DNA from: Bacteriovoracaceae bacterium
GTDB lineage: Bacteria; Bdellovibrionota; Bacteriovoracia; Bacteriovoracales; Bacteriovoracaceae
Assembly (NCBI GenBank): GCA_947450475.1
Contig: CANFVK010000003.1
Span: forward strand, 62,001 to 126,000
Length of the DNA stretch: 64,000 nt
Direction: 5' to 3'
The notes below the pieces were generated by a model. It had not been told where the DNA came from, ran no database searches, and was given only the letters and a program-made list of their open reading frames with translations. The position numbers were made by a program, and so were the translations under genes. This document shows positions 16,598 to 24,948 of the stretch, piece by piece. The stretch's first letter is position 1, and every line of letters starts with the position of its first letter.

Positions 16598-17473
16598 TTA
16601 TTTTTTGGTTAGATACTTAATATTAGTGATTCTTGTAACTTCTTCACCGTGTCCACCTTTTTCATCTCTATGGACAGAGACAGAACACGAATCTGAATCA
16701 CTTTTTTGGTAATCCTGATCTCCTCTTACTAAAATACCTTCGACAACTCCAGTTCTTGAATCAAGGACTGCTGAGCCAGAATTTCCACCGTAAGTATCAG
16801 CATTTGTAGAAAAATATATTGGATCTGAATTATCGCGCATATCTGCTGCAGGAGTAATTTTTAATGGAAGCCCAGTTGGATGACCTATAACTGTAAAAAC
16901 TGCATCGTCTGCAACCTTCCCACTTTTCCTGAATTTTAGTGGTGTTCGATTTCTTACCGGTCTATCTAATTTAAGAACTGCATAGTCATTTTTAGTTTGA
17001 GAATTTTTTTCTTTTGCTAAGATTTTGGTGCAATGAAAAACTTGATCTTTACTTAATTCAAAAGAATTCTCTTCATTTTCCTCATTGGCAAAATCAAAGA
17101 CCCAAGAATGATTTTGGCAATCACTTTCAACATTTATACAGTGTCCAGCAGTTACAATTGTATCTTCCGAAACTAAGAAACCAGAACAATTGGCAGCTGC
17201 CATTTGTGTAGCAAATCGCTCACTAGCACAAATGCCCATATCGACCAAGGTTCTAGATTTAACAACGAAATGATCATCAACTTGAATTAGATTATTATTT
17301 AAGACTTGGGCCAGTGTTGAACGAGATAATGTCTTCATTAAAGAATCTGAACTTTCAAAAATATCCAATCGATCATCTTGACCATAAATAACTTTGGGAA
17401 CAATTCGAATGCGGCTATCTGCATTTATATTGAAGGAACAAAAAATTATTAAACAGCTTAAAATTCGCTTCAT
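16598..17473 (-). CDS. Secreted trypsin-like (S1B / V8-like) serine protease
   Basis: 291 residues from ATG at 17473; an upstream GTG frame would add ten residues, but the signal peptide MKRILSCLIIFCSFNINADS fits the later start. Triad: His111 in TIVTAGHCIN, Asp163 in NDYAVLKLD, Ser232 in TYGGNSGSAV. The GNSGS form is that of V8/glutamyl endopeptidase-type enzymes rather than the GDSGGP of trypsin. A pre-domain, YGQDDRLDIF...LSRSTLAQV, is shared with the paralogue at 19327-20238 and probably forms a propeptide. Six or more cysteines suggest disulphides. Likely a secreted degradative enzyme; Glu specificity is possible but not shown. Confidence 0.85.
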   Translation of the reverse strand: MKRILSCLIIFCSFNINADSRIRIVPKVIYGQDDRLDIFESSDSLMKTLSRSTLAQVLNNNLIQVDDHFVVKSRTLVDMGICASERFATQMAAANCSGFLVSEDTIVTAGHCINVESDCQNHSWVFDFANEENEENSFELSKDQVFHCTKILAKEKNSQTKNDYAVLKLDRPVRNRTPLKFRKSGKVADDAVFTVIGHPTGLPLKITPAADMRDNSDPIYFSTNADTYGGNSGSAVLDSRTGVVEGILVRGDQDYQKSDSDSCSVSVHRDEKGGHGEEVTRITNIKYLTKK

Positions 17474-17598
17474 AAAAAAACCTAGGACTAACTTAAAAAC
17501 CACCTTTAACTGACAACAGCGCTCGGATAATTAAATGCTATTTATCTTGTGATTAACACTGACAAAATCTTACAACGCTGGACAAATCTTGCTCTGGC

Positions 17599-18891
17599 TC
17601 AAGGACAAAGCCTTTGTCCCTTCAAAAAAACTGCGGCCAAACTTCCTGGGAATGTAACACCCAAAAAAGGCGATGAGCAAGCTTTGGTCTTTAGACTAGA
17701 AGCAGTTATTGTCGTCGGCTTTTGAAGATTTATTATGGTAAAAGATGCAGAATAGTTAGCTTCAATATATCCCACCCCTTTGCCCCAGACATTAAATTTA
17801 GGGTACTTAGATACTAGGGTTGGCAAAAATTGATTAAAGAAATCACCGGGATTTTCACTGGCAATTTTGGCAATGATTTTAGGGTCAACACATTTTTGGA
17901 CTATTAACCAAGTCACAAAGGCAGCGTAGGTGTCTAAACCAGTTAATCCCGAAGTGCCATGGAGTTTTTCAGAAGGACTATGAGGCGCATGGTCAGTGGC
18001 CAAAAAGTCAACATCTCCGTTTTTGAGGGCTTCTAAAAGTGCTTCGCGATCACCACTAGGCCTAATAGGAGGGTTTATCTGAAAGCTTACCTGAGTGAGT
18101 GCTGGCATTTTCTTGATATCTTCTTCGCAAAAATACAAGTGCTGTGGTGTTACCTCGCATTTTACATTAAGGCCCCTGCTTTTAGCGGCTTTAATGAGAA
18201 CTAATCCCTCCTTAGCGCTGTAATGACACAACTTCCCCTTTAGGCCGAAGCGCTCAATTAATTTTAAAGCCATCTCGGTGGCCATTAATTCAGCAATCAG
18301 AGGTCTTCTCGTAAAATGATCTTCTTGTGTCTTGTGTTCTTCTAATATCTCAGGATCTTCGCAGTGGAAACTAACCCAGCAATTTCGGTATCGCTCTAGT
18401 GCAATCTCTAGTTCGATATTATTTTTAAAATAAAGCTCTCCAACTGATGGTCCCATATAAACTTTGTAAGGTACTTCAAAACTGAGTGGCTTAGTATTTG
18501 GACCAATGCCAGCGTACATAAGAATAGGTATGGCACTCTTTTGGGCAAGAAAAAATTTTTGTAAGTAACTGCTATCATCTATTGGAGGTATGGGATTATT
18601 TGGCATATCTGAAACATGAACTAAGCCTCCATTTAGAGCAGATAACCCAGTAGAGACAAAATCTTCCTTATAGTTATTCTTACCACTGACATCTTCTCTG
18701 GCATGAATATGGACATCCCCCATTCCAGGAAAAAGTAAATATTCATCTCCAAAATAATGAGTAACATGTTGCCTTGTTACTAAATGAGTTCCAACATTCG
18801 TGATAATGCCGTTTTGGGTATCATATTGAATTTGAATTCTTTTTACCCAAAGTGAAGTGACACAATTAGCCTCTAAAGTCTCAATTGCCAT
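17599..18891 (-). CDS. pyrC: Dihydroorotase / amidohydrolase-family enzyme
   Basis: 430 residues. Metal-binding motifs of the family are present: FPGMGDVHIHARED (HxH), a Lys before VYMGPSVGEL for carbamylation, SFHCEDPE, LCHYSAKEGL, EVTPQHLYF, and FLATDHAPHSPSEK with the catalytic Asp. HARED in place of HLRDP is unusual. SDMPNNPIPP matches the substrate-binding MPNxxP of dihydroorotase. The enzyme closes the dihydroorotate ring in pyrimidine synthesis. The start codon directly follows the stop of the VOC-like gene (TAG then ATG), so the two are probably coupled. An allantoinase or other amidohydrolase role is possible but less likely. Confidence 0.8.
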   Translation of the reverse strand: MAIETLEANCVTSLWVKRIQIQYDTQNGIITNVGTHLVTRQHVTHYFGDEYLLFPGMGDVHIHAREDVSGKNNYKEDFVSTGLSALNGGLVHVSDMPNNPIPPIDDSSYLQKFFLAQKSAIPILMYAGIGPNTKPLSFEVPYKVYMGPSVGELYFKNNIELEIALERYRNCWVSFHCEDPEILEEHKTQEDHFTRRPLIAELMATEMALKLIERFGLKGKLCHYSAKEGLVLIKAAKSRGLNVKCEVTPQHLYFCEEDIKKMPALTQVSFQINPPIRPSGDREALLEALKNGDVDFLATDHAPHSPSEKLHGTSGLTGLDTYAAFVTWLIVQKCVDPKIIAKIASENPGDFFNQFLPTLVSKYPKFNVWGKGVGYIEANYSASFTIINLQKPTTITASSLKTKACSSPFLGVTFPGSLAAVFLKGQRLCP

Positions 18892-19290
18892 CTATTGATT
18901 CTCACATGGAATCATTGCTTCGAAACGCCAGAGTCGATTATCAATGTCGTAAAAATTCAGAACTTTTTTAGTTTTTAGCAACTGAACTTCTATCCTTTCT
19001 ACCATTGAAGAATTTTGGCCTTTTCGATAAAGAAAAAAATTAAATTTGTTAGAAAAAATATCTAAATCTTCAAGTCTTTTTACCTGAAATGAAAATGCAA
19101 TACTCTCACTAGAAGCTGCAGTCGAAGGATGGGAACTAAGGCTATCTTTTATATCGAATGTAAAAGGACCTCGACAAGCTCTTTGGCTTTCAATATCTAA
19201 TTCGAAATCTAAAACTTCAGACAAGAAATCGCATAGTCTCAATCGATCCTGGCTGAAAAGAAAAACTGATCCAAATTCATCATTCATCAT
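18892..19290 (-). CDS. Small VOC/glyoxalase-like protein, function unknown
   Basis: 132 residues. The opening FSQDRLRLCDFLSEVLDFEL and the closing FYDIDNRLWRFE follow the pattern of a single VOC (glyoxalase/bleomycin-resistance) module: a helix that starts a domain near a ...FY...VLGFE strand and an ending DPDGN.xxF. The metal-ligand pattern is not clear enough to assign an enzyme. It is transcribed just before pyrC with no gap, so it may be expressed with it. No ribosome-binding site is evident. Confidence 0.4.
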   Translation of the reverse strand: MMNDEFGSVFLFSQDRLRLCDFLSEVLDFELDIESQRACRGPFTFDIKDSLSSHPSTAASSESIAFSFQVKRLEDLDIFSNKFNFFLYRKGQNSSMVERIEVQLLKTKKVLNFYDIDNRLWRFEAMIPCENQ

Positions 19291-19326
19291 TAAATGTTAA
19301 GAGAACTTGGATTAGAAAACAATAGA

Positions 19327-20238
19327 TTAAAATTTAGGAAAAGTACTAAGAGGCAAAGAAGTCGATCTTTGAACTGTTTCACCCTTACAATCTAGTCCTT
19401 CGCAACGATAGGAACGATTGCAGGATTCATCCAAATCCATTTTAAAATCTTCGTCCCCCCTAACCAAAATACCTTCGACTAAAAGAGTTTGAGTATCGAT
19501 CACGGGGGAGCCAGAATTTCCACTATATGTATCAGCATTCGTTTTAAAGAAATTTGGCAATTCATTTTCTCGGATTTGAGCATTATCAGCTACTATTTTT
19601 GGCAAACCAAGGGGGTGACCAATTACAGCAAGAGTTGAGTCATTTTTAATAACACCAACCTTTCTCAATTTGAAAAACGGACGATCATTAATTTTTTTAT
19701 CTAACCTAACCAACGCAAAATCTAATTTGTTATTATCTGACCAAGTAATAAGTTGCTGACAAGAAAAAACCTGAGTTTTACTAAAAACGACTTCATGATC
19801 AGAAGAAGCAAACCCAGAGTCGTCATCGTAGTCGGATACCCAGAAACTTTTTTGACAATCAAACTTATCTTTAAAGCAGTGACCAGCGGTTAACATTAAG
19901 TCTTCACTGATAAGAAAAGCACTGCAGCTAGAAACCATAGGCAGCTTTGAAAACTTTTCATCAGAGCAAAAATTTAATCCTTCTTCCAGATTTTTGGTTT
20001 TCACCACAATAAACTTATCATTTTCACTACTAACTCTCCACTTTGGAACTTGAGCTAAGATTGAACGTGAAAGATTAATTAATTCAGATTCACTGCTAGG
20101 TAATTGGGAAATTAAATGTCGGTTATCTTCGCCGTAGATACCTTTGACTTGCAAGGGAAAATTCTTGTTAAATATAATCGAATCACTATAAGCAATGAAT
20201 GAATAGATATAAAATAGGAATAAAAAAATCAACTTCAT
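19327..20238 (-). CDS. Secreted trypsin-like (S1B / V8-like) serine protease, paralogue of 16598-17473
   Basis: 303 residues with a signal peptide (MKLIFLFLFYIYSFIAYS). Triad: His120 in LMLTAGHCF, Asp173 in LDFALVRLD, Ser242 in TYSGNSGSPV, again in the V8-like form. The stretch IYGEDNR...INLSRSILAQV repeats the pre-domain of the sister protease, and VEGILVRGDEDF after the Ser motif is also shared, so they are duplicates. Cysteines are abundant near the C-terminus (ESCNRSYRCEGLDC), probably giving extra disulphides. The two genes flank pyrC and the VOC-like gene. Expected to be exported. Confidence 0.85.
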   Translation of the reverse strand: MKLIFLFLFYIYSFIAYSDSIIFNKNFPLQVKGIYGEDNRHLISQLPSSESELINLSRSILAQVPKWRVSSENDKFIVVKTKNLEEGLNFCSDEKFSKLPMVSSCSAFLISEDLMLTAGHCFKDKFDCQKSFWVSDYDDDSGFASSDHEVVFSKTQVFSCQQLITWSDNNKLDFALVRLDKKINDRPFFKLRKVGVIKNDSTLAVIGHPLGLPKIVADNAQIRENELPNFFKTNADTYSGNSGSPVIDTQTLLVEGILVRGDEDFKMDLDESCNRSYRCEGLDCKGETVQRSTSLPLSTFPKF

Positions 20239-20323
20239 TCGAGGATTATATCTAACAAATGAAATAAATGTTACTTTTGGAAAAAGACCTATAAAAAATA
20301 CACATCTCTAACAAAAGTATTGG

Positions 20324-21196
20324 CTAAACTAAAGAATTAACTAGTGAATACGCCTTGAGAGCAATGTTTGGATCATGAACTCTGAAAATAATGTGAGATC
20401 GAGATAGTGTCATTATATTTTTGACTAATTCCAGATGAAGAACTTCCGATTCGGCAATTGGATCTTTCGAATCAATAAACCCATTTCTTAAAAATGATTT
20501 CTTAGATAGACCTATTACCCAAGTATGATTTGAAAAACTATTTATCACTTGCTCAAGATTATTAATCAATGCCCAGTTCTGAGCAAAACTTTTTGAAAAT
20601 CCAAATCCTACATCAAACAAGACTCTCTTTTTTAAATGTAGAAATTGATCAAACCAAATAGAAGCATTTTCAAAATTTTTTATGGTTGAAACTATAATTT
20701 CATCTTCTTTTACAAAAGACATATGCTTGACGACATCATGTCGGTGAGGAATATGCGTATTATTAAAAATGTAGTAAAAGTTTGAATCAAATTGATACTC
20801 CATTAATAAGTCGAAGAGAATTTGGTCTCTAACCCCAGACACATCGTTTAAAATAATTCCACATTGAGGGTACCTCGATCTGAGTTGCTTAAAGTAATAA
20901 TGAAAATTTTCAATTTTATATGTATCGATAGAAAGCCATCTATTATGAAAATCAAAATCCTTGGTAGCAAGAAAAAAAGTATCAAAACGATCTTTTTCTT
21001 CAGAATAAGAAATAGCACAATTCATGGGTGCTGTGGATTCAAAGCCAAAATCTAAAATTAAATTAGGATGTAATAAAAAATCATTTAAGGTTTTTTTTAA
21101 AGTAACTTCACTAAAATTTTTACCGCCATCTGAAAAAGAATTGGGAGTTATATTAATAACTCCCATTGAATTTAAAGCAGTAAAGTTTGCAAGCAT
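20324..21196 (-). CDS. folP: Dihydropteroate synthase
   Basis: 290 residues from ATG at 21196 (a TTG at 21199 directly before it cannot be excluded). NSMGVINITPNSFSDGGKNF is the diagnostic first motif. ILDFGFESTAPMN corresponds to the usual DxGxESTRP loop, with Gly-Phe and Ala variations. IILNDVSG (NDV.G), RVLFDVGFGFSKS (DPGxGFxK), and WVIGLSKKSFL (GxSRKSFL) follow in order. The enzyme joins the pterin to p-aminobenzoate in folate synthesis. It starts immediately after the ftsH stop, as in many bacteria where ftsH-folP is conserved, and the two are likely cotranscribed. The DPG position reads DVG and the ESTRP Arg is replaced by Ala, so the active site is somewhat diverged. Confidence 0.85.
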   Translation of the reverse strand: MLANFTALNSMGVINITPNSFSDGGKNFSEVTLKKTLNDFLLHPNLILDFGFESTAPMNCAISYSEEKDRFDTFFLATKDFDFHNRWLSIDTYKIENFHYYFKQLRSRYPQCGIILNDVSGVRDQILFDLLMEYQFDSNFYYIFNNTHIPHRHDVVKHMSFVKEDEIIVSTIKNFENASIWFDQFLHLKKRVLFDVGFGFSKSFAQNWALINNLEQVINSFSNHTWVIGLSKKSFLRNGFIDSKDPIAESEVLHLELVKNIMTLSRSHIIFRVHDPNIALKAYSLVNSLV

Positions 21197-21199
21197 CAA

Positions 21200-23104
21200 C
21201 TAAACAGGTAAAGGCTCAGGGGTTTTTACTGCTGAAATATCGGCAGATGCTTTTGTCTCTTCTGGAGCAATCACTGCTGGTTTTTCAGTTTTTAGTGGAA
21301 CTCCAATGTCAATTCCTGCAATAACATCTTTTACTTGCTGAAAATCAATTGTTTCCCAAGCAACAAGTGCCTGCGCCAAACGATCGAGACCGTCTCTGTT
21401 GGATTTTAAAATATTAATGGCTTGACGATAATTCTTTTCAACAATTCTATTTATTTCTTCATCAATTTCCTGAGCAACTTTTTCTGAATAATCTACACTT
21501 TCGCCCATACCGCTAAATGGTGACATACCCGATTTGTTATAATTGATTGGGCCCATTTTTGGAGACATACCCCATTTGCAAACCATATTTCTCGCCAAGC
21601 TCGTTGCTCGTTCTATGTCATTTGAAGCTCCAGAGGTCATTTGTCCATAAACAATTTCTTCCGCGGACCTTCCACCCATCAAGAAAGAAATAAAATTTTC
21701 GGCTCGATCATTGGTGAGTGATAGTAGGTCCTCGTTAGGCAAAGTCTGTGTAACTCCAAGTGCACCACCACGAGGCATGATCGAAACTTTGTGAATTGGA
21801 TCTGTGTGAGGAAGATTCATACCGACTAATGTATGGCCTGCTTCATGGTAAGCTGTCATAAGTTTTTCTTTATCGGAGATAACTAAAGATTTTCTTTCTG
21901 GCCCCATTAAAACTTTGTCTTTGGCTTGCTCAAAGTCTTCATTAGTAAGCTTTTTCTTGTTGAGTCTGGCCGCATTCAAAGCTGCTTCATTAACAAGATT
22001 AGCTAAATCCGCTCCTGTAAAACCCGGAGTTCCTTTGGCGATAATTTCTAAATCAACATTATCTTCAAGTGGAGTTTTCTTAGTATGAACTTTTAATATA
22101 CCAAGTCGCCCCCGAACATCAGGTGCACCAACCATAACTCTTCTGTCAAAACGACCAGGTCTTAATAAAGCAGGATCTAGAACATCAATTCTATTGGTAG
22201 CTGCGATTAAGATAACGCCTTCGTTTGATTCAAATCCGTCCATTTCTACTAAAAGTTGGTTAAGAGTTTGTTCGCGCTCATCATGACCACCTCCCATACC
22301 TTGGCCTCTGTGGCGTCCTACGGCATCTATTTCATCGATAAAAATAATACAAGGAGCATGTTTTTTGCCTTGTTCAAATAAATCTCTTACCCGACTTGCA
22401 CCGACTCCGACAAACATTTCAACAAAATCAGATCCAGATATTGAAAAAAATGGGACGTCAGCCTCTCCGGCAACGGCCCTTGCAAGTAAAGTTTTACCAG
22501 TTCCAGGAGGACCAACGAGGATTACGCCCTTTGGTATTTTGCCACCTAGGGCAGTATATTTTTTGGGATCCTTCAAAAAGTCGACGACCTCTTCTAGTTC
22601 CTCTTTTGCTTCTTGCACGCCTGAGACGTCAGCAAAAGTTATTTTCTTTTCATGAGGATTGAGCATACGAGCGCGAGATTTTCCAAAACTCATGGCCTTG
22701 CCACCACCGGCTTGTATTTGGCGCAAGAAAAAATAGAAGATGACAATCAACAAAATCATCGGTCCCCAATTAAGTAATAAAGAAGTAAAAAATGTTTGCT
22801 TTTCTTCCTCTTCATATTGGGGAATAATTCCATTTTCACGCAAAATATTAAATGTCGCATCACCAGTATTTCCAGTTAATGAAAATCTCGCACCACCTTC
22901 GTATCCGGACTTAAATTTACCCATGATAGTGTCTTTACCTTTGAAGATTACCTCATCAATATTTTTTTCTTGAACTGATCTGACAAATTCAGGATATTTT
23001 ATAAATTTATGATTAGTTTTATCTACTGTTGCTACCTTTGCCACTAAGGCCATAAGTAATATAACAACAATCCATAATGTTAGTGTCTTTTGTTGAGGCT
23101 TCAT
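21200..23104 (-). CDS. ftsH: ATP-dependent zinc metalloprotease FtsH
   Basis: 634 residues, normal length. Transmembrane segments at about 8-26 and 112-130 enclose a small periplasmic domain. The AAA domain has Walker A GPPGTGKT (198-205), Walker B IIFIDEID (253-260), the pore loop [12 protein letters not shown], and the second region of homology [10 protein letters not shown]. The zinc site is HEAGH (420-424). It is a membrane hexamer that pulls out and degrades misfolded membrane proteins and regulators. It follows tilS by about 60 bases and precedes folP directly, the common tilS-ftsH-folP order. The last 30 residues are a low-complexity, proline- and alanine-rich tail. Confidence 0.98.
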   Translation of the reverse strand: MKPQQKTLTLWIVVILLMALVAKVATVDKTNHKFIKYPEFVRSVQEKNIDEVIFKGKDTIMGKFKSGYEGGARFSLTGNTGDATFNILRENGIIPQYEEEEKQTFFTSLLLNWGPMILLIVIFYFFLRQIQAGGGKAMSFGKSRARMLNPHEKKITFADVSGVQEAKEELEEVVDFLKDPKKYTALGGKIPKGVILVGPPGTGKTLLARAVAGEADVPFFSISGSDFVEMFVGVGASRVRDLFEQGKKHAPCIIFIDEIDAVGRHRGQGMGGGHDEREQTLNQLLVEMDGFESNEGVILIAATNRIDVLDPALLRPGRFDRRVMVGAPDVRGRLGILKVHTKKTPLEDNVDLEIIAKGTPGFTGADLANLVNEAALNAARLNKKKLTNEDFEQAKDKVLMGPERKSLVISDKEKLMTAYHEAGHTLVGMNLPHTDPIHKVSIMPRGGALGVTQTLPNEDLLSLTNDRAENFISFLMGGRSAEEIVYGQMTSGASNDIERATSLARNMVCKWGMSPKMGPINYNKSGMSPFSGMGESVDYSEKVAQEIDEEINRIVEKNYRQAINILKSNRDGLDRLAQALVAWETIDFQQVKDVIAGIDIGVPLKTEKPAVIAPEETKASADISAVKTPEPLPV

Positions 23105-23163
23105 TGATCAATATTCCTTAGTTACTTTTTAAATAAAATGGTTCGATTACTATTTGGTCTATT

Positions 23164-24459
23164 CTATAAATCTAGCAGAGAAGAATCAAGCAAGACAGCA
23201 CTTTGAGAAAGCTTTTGTCTGCCTTTTGTCTGAATTAGTGGATAAAAGCTATAGGAAATAGCATTGCGTTTTAACCAGTGAGTACTTTTTGGTAATAAGG
23301 GATGGATTAAACGAGAACAATCTGACTTAGAAGCAGTGCCTATTAAGCAAATAAAAGGAAAAAAAGAAAATTCTCTATTAACATTATGCGACAAAAACTT
23401 CTTTATACCAAATTTCTCTAAATGATCGAGTAATTGCTGATCTAGATTATGGTAATAATCTAGATGAGAGTTGTGCATAATTAGTAAATAATTGCAGATT
23501 AAAAATATTTTTACTCCACCTGAAAATGAAAACGGACCTTTGATTTTATTTTCTTTCGGGTTATTTAATATTTTGATATGAGCAGAGATTAGTTTATCTA
23601 ACTCAAAATCAATTTCACCACGATGACTTTTAGAAAAAAAATAGATCCACTCCTTGATTTGATCTTTATGTAAACTAAAATTAGTGGATTTAAGAACAGT
23701 TGCGCCAGATTTTTCTCGTTTTTCATGCAAAAGAGAATCGCCTTTTTTGGTAATCGATTGTAATCGATGCACCTTAAGCTTGAAAGCAAGTTGGTTTTGT
23801 CTTGATACGTAATGACGTAAATAATTTGGGTATCTTTCAGCGATAAGTTTTGAAAAACTAAGTCTAAAATAATTTCTTTCAAAGCGTAGATTTCGATTAC
23901 TTGAATCTTCGGCCCAATTTAAATTCAAAGAATTTGCGTAGCGAATAATATGATTTTTACTGACACACATAAATGGTCTAATTAGACCCCGATTAAATAC
24001 CGGAATACCCAAAGTAGATGCAAGATTACTTTGTTTAAAAGATTGAATGGTACTCCATTCAAAAGAATCATCGAGATGATGAGCGGTATAAACCCAATAA
24101 CCCTGTTGAAGATATTGCTTATAAACCTCACCTCTAAAATTACGAGCAATAGATTCAAAATTAGATTGATTAATATCTAAATTAAACTTAAAAATATCAA
24201 CATCTACACCACATTTGTTGGAATGAGATACGACTAGATTTTCCTCATCAATACATTCTTTTCTAGTTCCGTGATTGATATGTAAAACTTTAACTTGGCC
24301 TTCGAAGAGTTCATTTAAAACATAAAGCAAGGCAAGAGAATCGACTCCACCAGAAACTGCCACCACAATCTTCTTATTAACATTGTGAAGTAAATTCGAT
24401 TTAATGAATGCCGAAATATGACTCGCAAATTGCTTTTTATATAAGTTAGATTTATACAT
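23164..24459 (-). CDS. tilS: tRNA(Ile)-lysidine synthase
   Basis: 431 residues. The N-type ATP-pyrophosphatase P-loop VVAVSGGVDSLALL (SGGVDS at 36-41) starts the protein. VLHINHGTR, TAHHLDDSFEW and EDSSNRNLRFERNYFR are the conserved TilS motifs. It places lysidine on C34 of tRNA-Ile(CAT) so that it reads AUA. The C-terminal third (after about 240) is poorly conserved, as often. First gene of the tilS-ftsH-folP run. Divergent from a CAT tRNA 143 bases away, but that tRNA looks like elongator Met rather than TilS substrate. Confidence 0.9.
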   Translation of the reverse strand: MYKSNLYKKQFASHISAFIKSNLLHNVNKKIVVAVSGGVDSLALLYVLNELFEGQVKVLHINHGTRKECIDEENLVVSHSNKCGVDVDIFKFNLDINQSNFESIARNFRGEVYKQYLQQGYWVYTAHHLDDSFEWSTIQSFKQSNLASTLGIPVFNRGLIRPFMCVSKNHIIRYANSLNLNWAEDSSNRNLRFERNYFRLSFSKLIAERYPNYLRHYVSRQNQLAFKLKVHRLQSITKKGDSLLHEKREKSGATVLKSTNFSLHKDQIKEWIYFFSKSHRGEIDFELDKLISAHIKILNNPKENKIKGPFSFSGGVKIFLICNYLLIMHNSHLDYYHNLDQQLLDHLEKFGIKKFLSHNVNREFSFFPFICLIGTASKSDCSRLIHPLLPKSTHWLKRNAISYSFYPLIQTKGRQKLSQSAVLLDSSLLDL

Positions 24460-24557
24460 TTTTCAAAACCTTTATTTGTAAATAATAGAATTTTTTAGAT
24501 GGAAGGAGAAGATCAATGGCAAAAAACAAAGAATAAACCCTTCTAAAACATAAAATC

Positions 24558-24587
24558 TTGACAGATAAAGTCACCAAACTATAGGAT
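24558..24587 (+). promoter_or_regulatory. Likely promoter of tRNA-Met
   Basis: A consensus -35 TTGACA at 24558-24563 is followed after 16-18 bases by TATAGG/TAGGAT (24580-24587), a weak -10. The tRNA begins about 16-23 bases further on, a normal distance for a sigma-70-type start. Confidence 0.6.
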
Positions 24588-24602
24588 AGTCAAAACTTTT
24601 TA

Positions 24603-24679
24603 GGCTTGGTAGCTCAGTTGGTTAGAGCGATGGATTCATAACCCATAGGTGGGCAGTTCGATTCTGCCCCAAGCCACCA
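24603..24679 (+). tRNA. tRNA-Met (anticodon CAT), elongator
   Basis: 77 bases including an encoded CCA. Acceptor stem GGCTTGG / CCAAGCC, D stem GCTC / GAGC, T arm GGCAG-TTCGATT-CTGCC; the anticodon loop is TTCATAA. Base pairs 4 and 5 of the acceptor are T-A, not the C-G pairs that mark E. coli tRNA-Ile2 for TilS, and the first pair is G-C, unlike initiator tRNA (C1/A72). Hence elongator methionine is the best call. The anticodon stem's last pair is A31-C39, a mismatch. Confidence 0.88.
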
Positions 24680-24690
24680 AAATAACATAC

Positions 24691-24948
24691 ATGAAAATTC
24701 AATTTATTCTTTTTTTTATAACAATCATTTTATTTTCTTGTAATCACCAAGCAGTAAATTCTCAAACTAAAAAAGAGATACCAAAAGAAGAGAGTTCAAC
24801 GAAAACGTCCATAAAAAACTGTATTTGCGTTGAAGTTTGGATGCCAGTCTGTGGCAAAAATGGCAAGACATATTCAAATTCATGCTTTGCTCGTTGCGCT
24901 GGTATAAGCTTTACTCAAGGTTCATGCGGGAAAAACACTGCTGACTAA
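24691..24948 (+). CDS. Kazal-type serine protease inhibitor lipoprotein
   Basis: 85 residues. A lipoprotein signal MKIQFILFFITIILFSC gives a lipid-modified Cys17, followed by a charged linker. The Kazal domain holds six cysteines (44, 46, 54, 65, 69, 79) with the core CGKNGKTYSNSC matching C-x6-Y-x3-C. By comparison with ovomucoid domain 3, the reactive-site P1 residue, two after the second Cys, is Glu48, which would suit Glu-specific proteases. The ATG lies only 11 bases after the tRNA CCA and has no Shine-Dalgarno, so the mRNA probably comes from a tRNA-mRNA transcript. An in-frame start further upstream falls inside the tRNA and is rejected. The 3' end overlaps the convergent FAD gene by 38 bases. 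Confidence 0.8.
   Translation: MKIQFILFFITIILFSCNHQAVNSQTKKEIPKEESSTKTSIKNCICVEVWMPVCGKNGKTYSNSCFARCAGISFTQGSCGKNTAD

Noticed and set aside
22365..22662. Open frames opposite ftsH
   Set aside because: They mirror the conserved AAA codons and resemble no protein.
24603..24679. tRNA-Ile2 (CAT) that would be a TilS substrate
   Set aside because: Acceptor pairs 4 and 5 are T-A, not C-G, and the loop fits elongator Met.
24649..24690. Longer Kazal gene starting inside the tRNA
   Set aside because: The start lies in the tRNA, and the lipoprotein signal begins exactly at ATG 24691.
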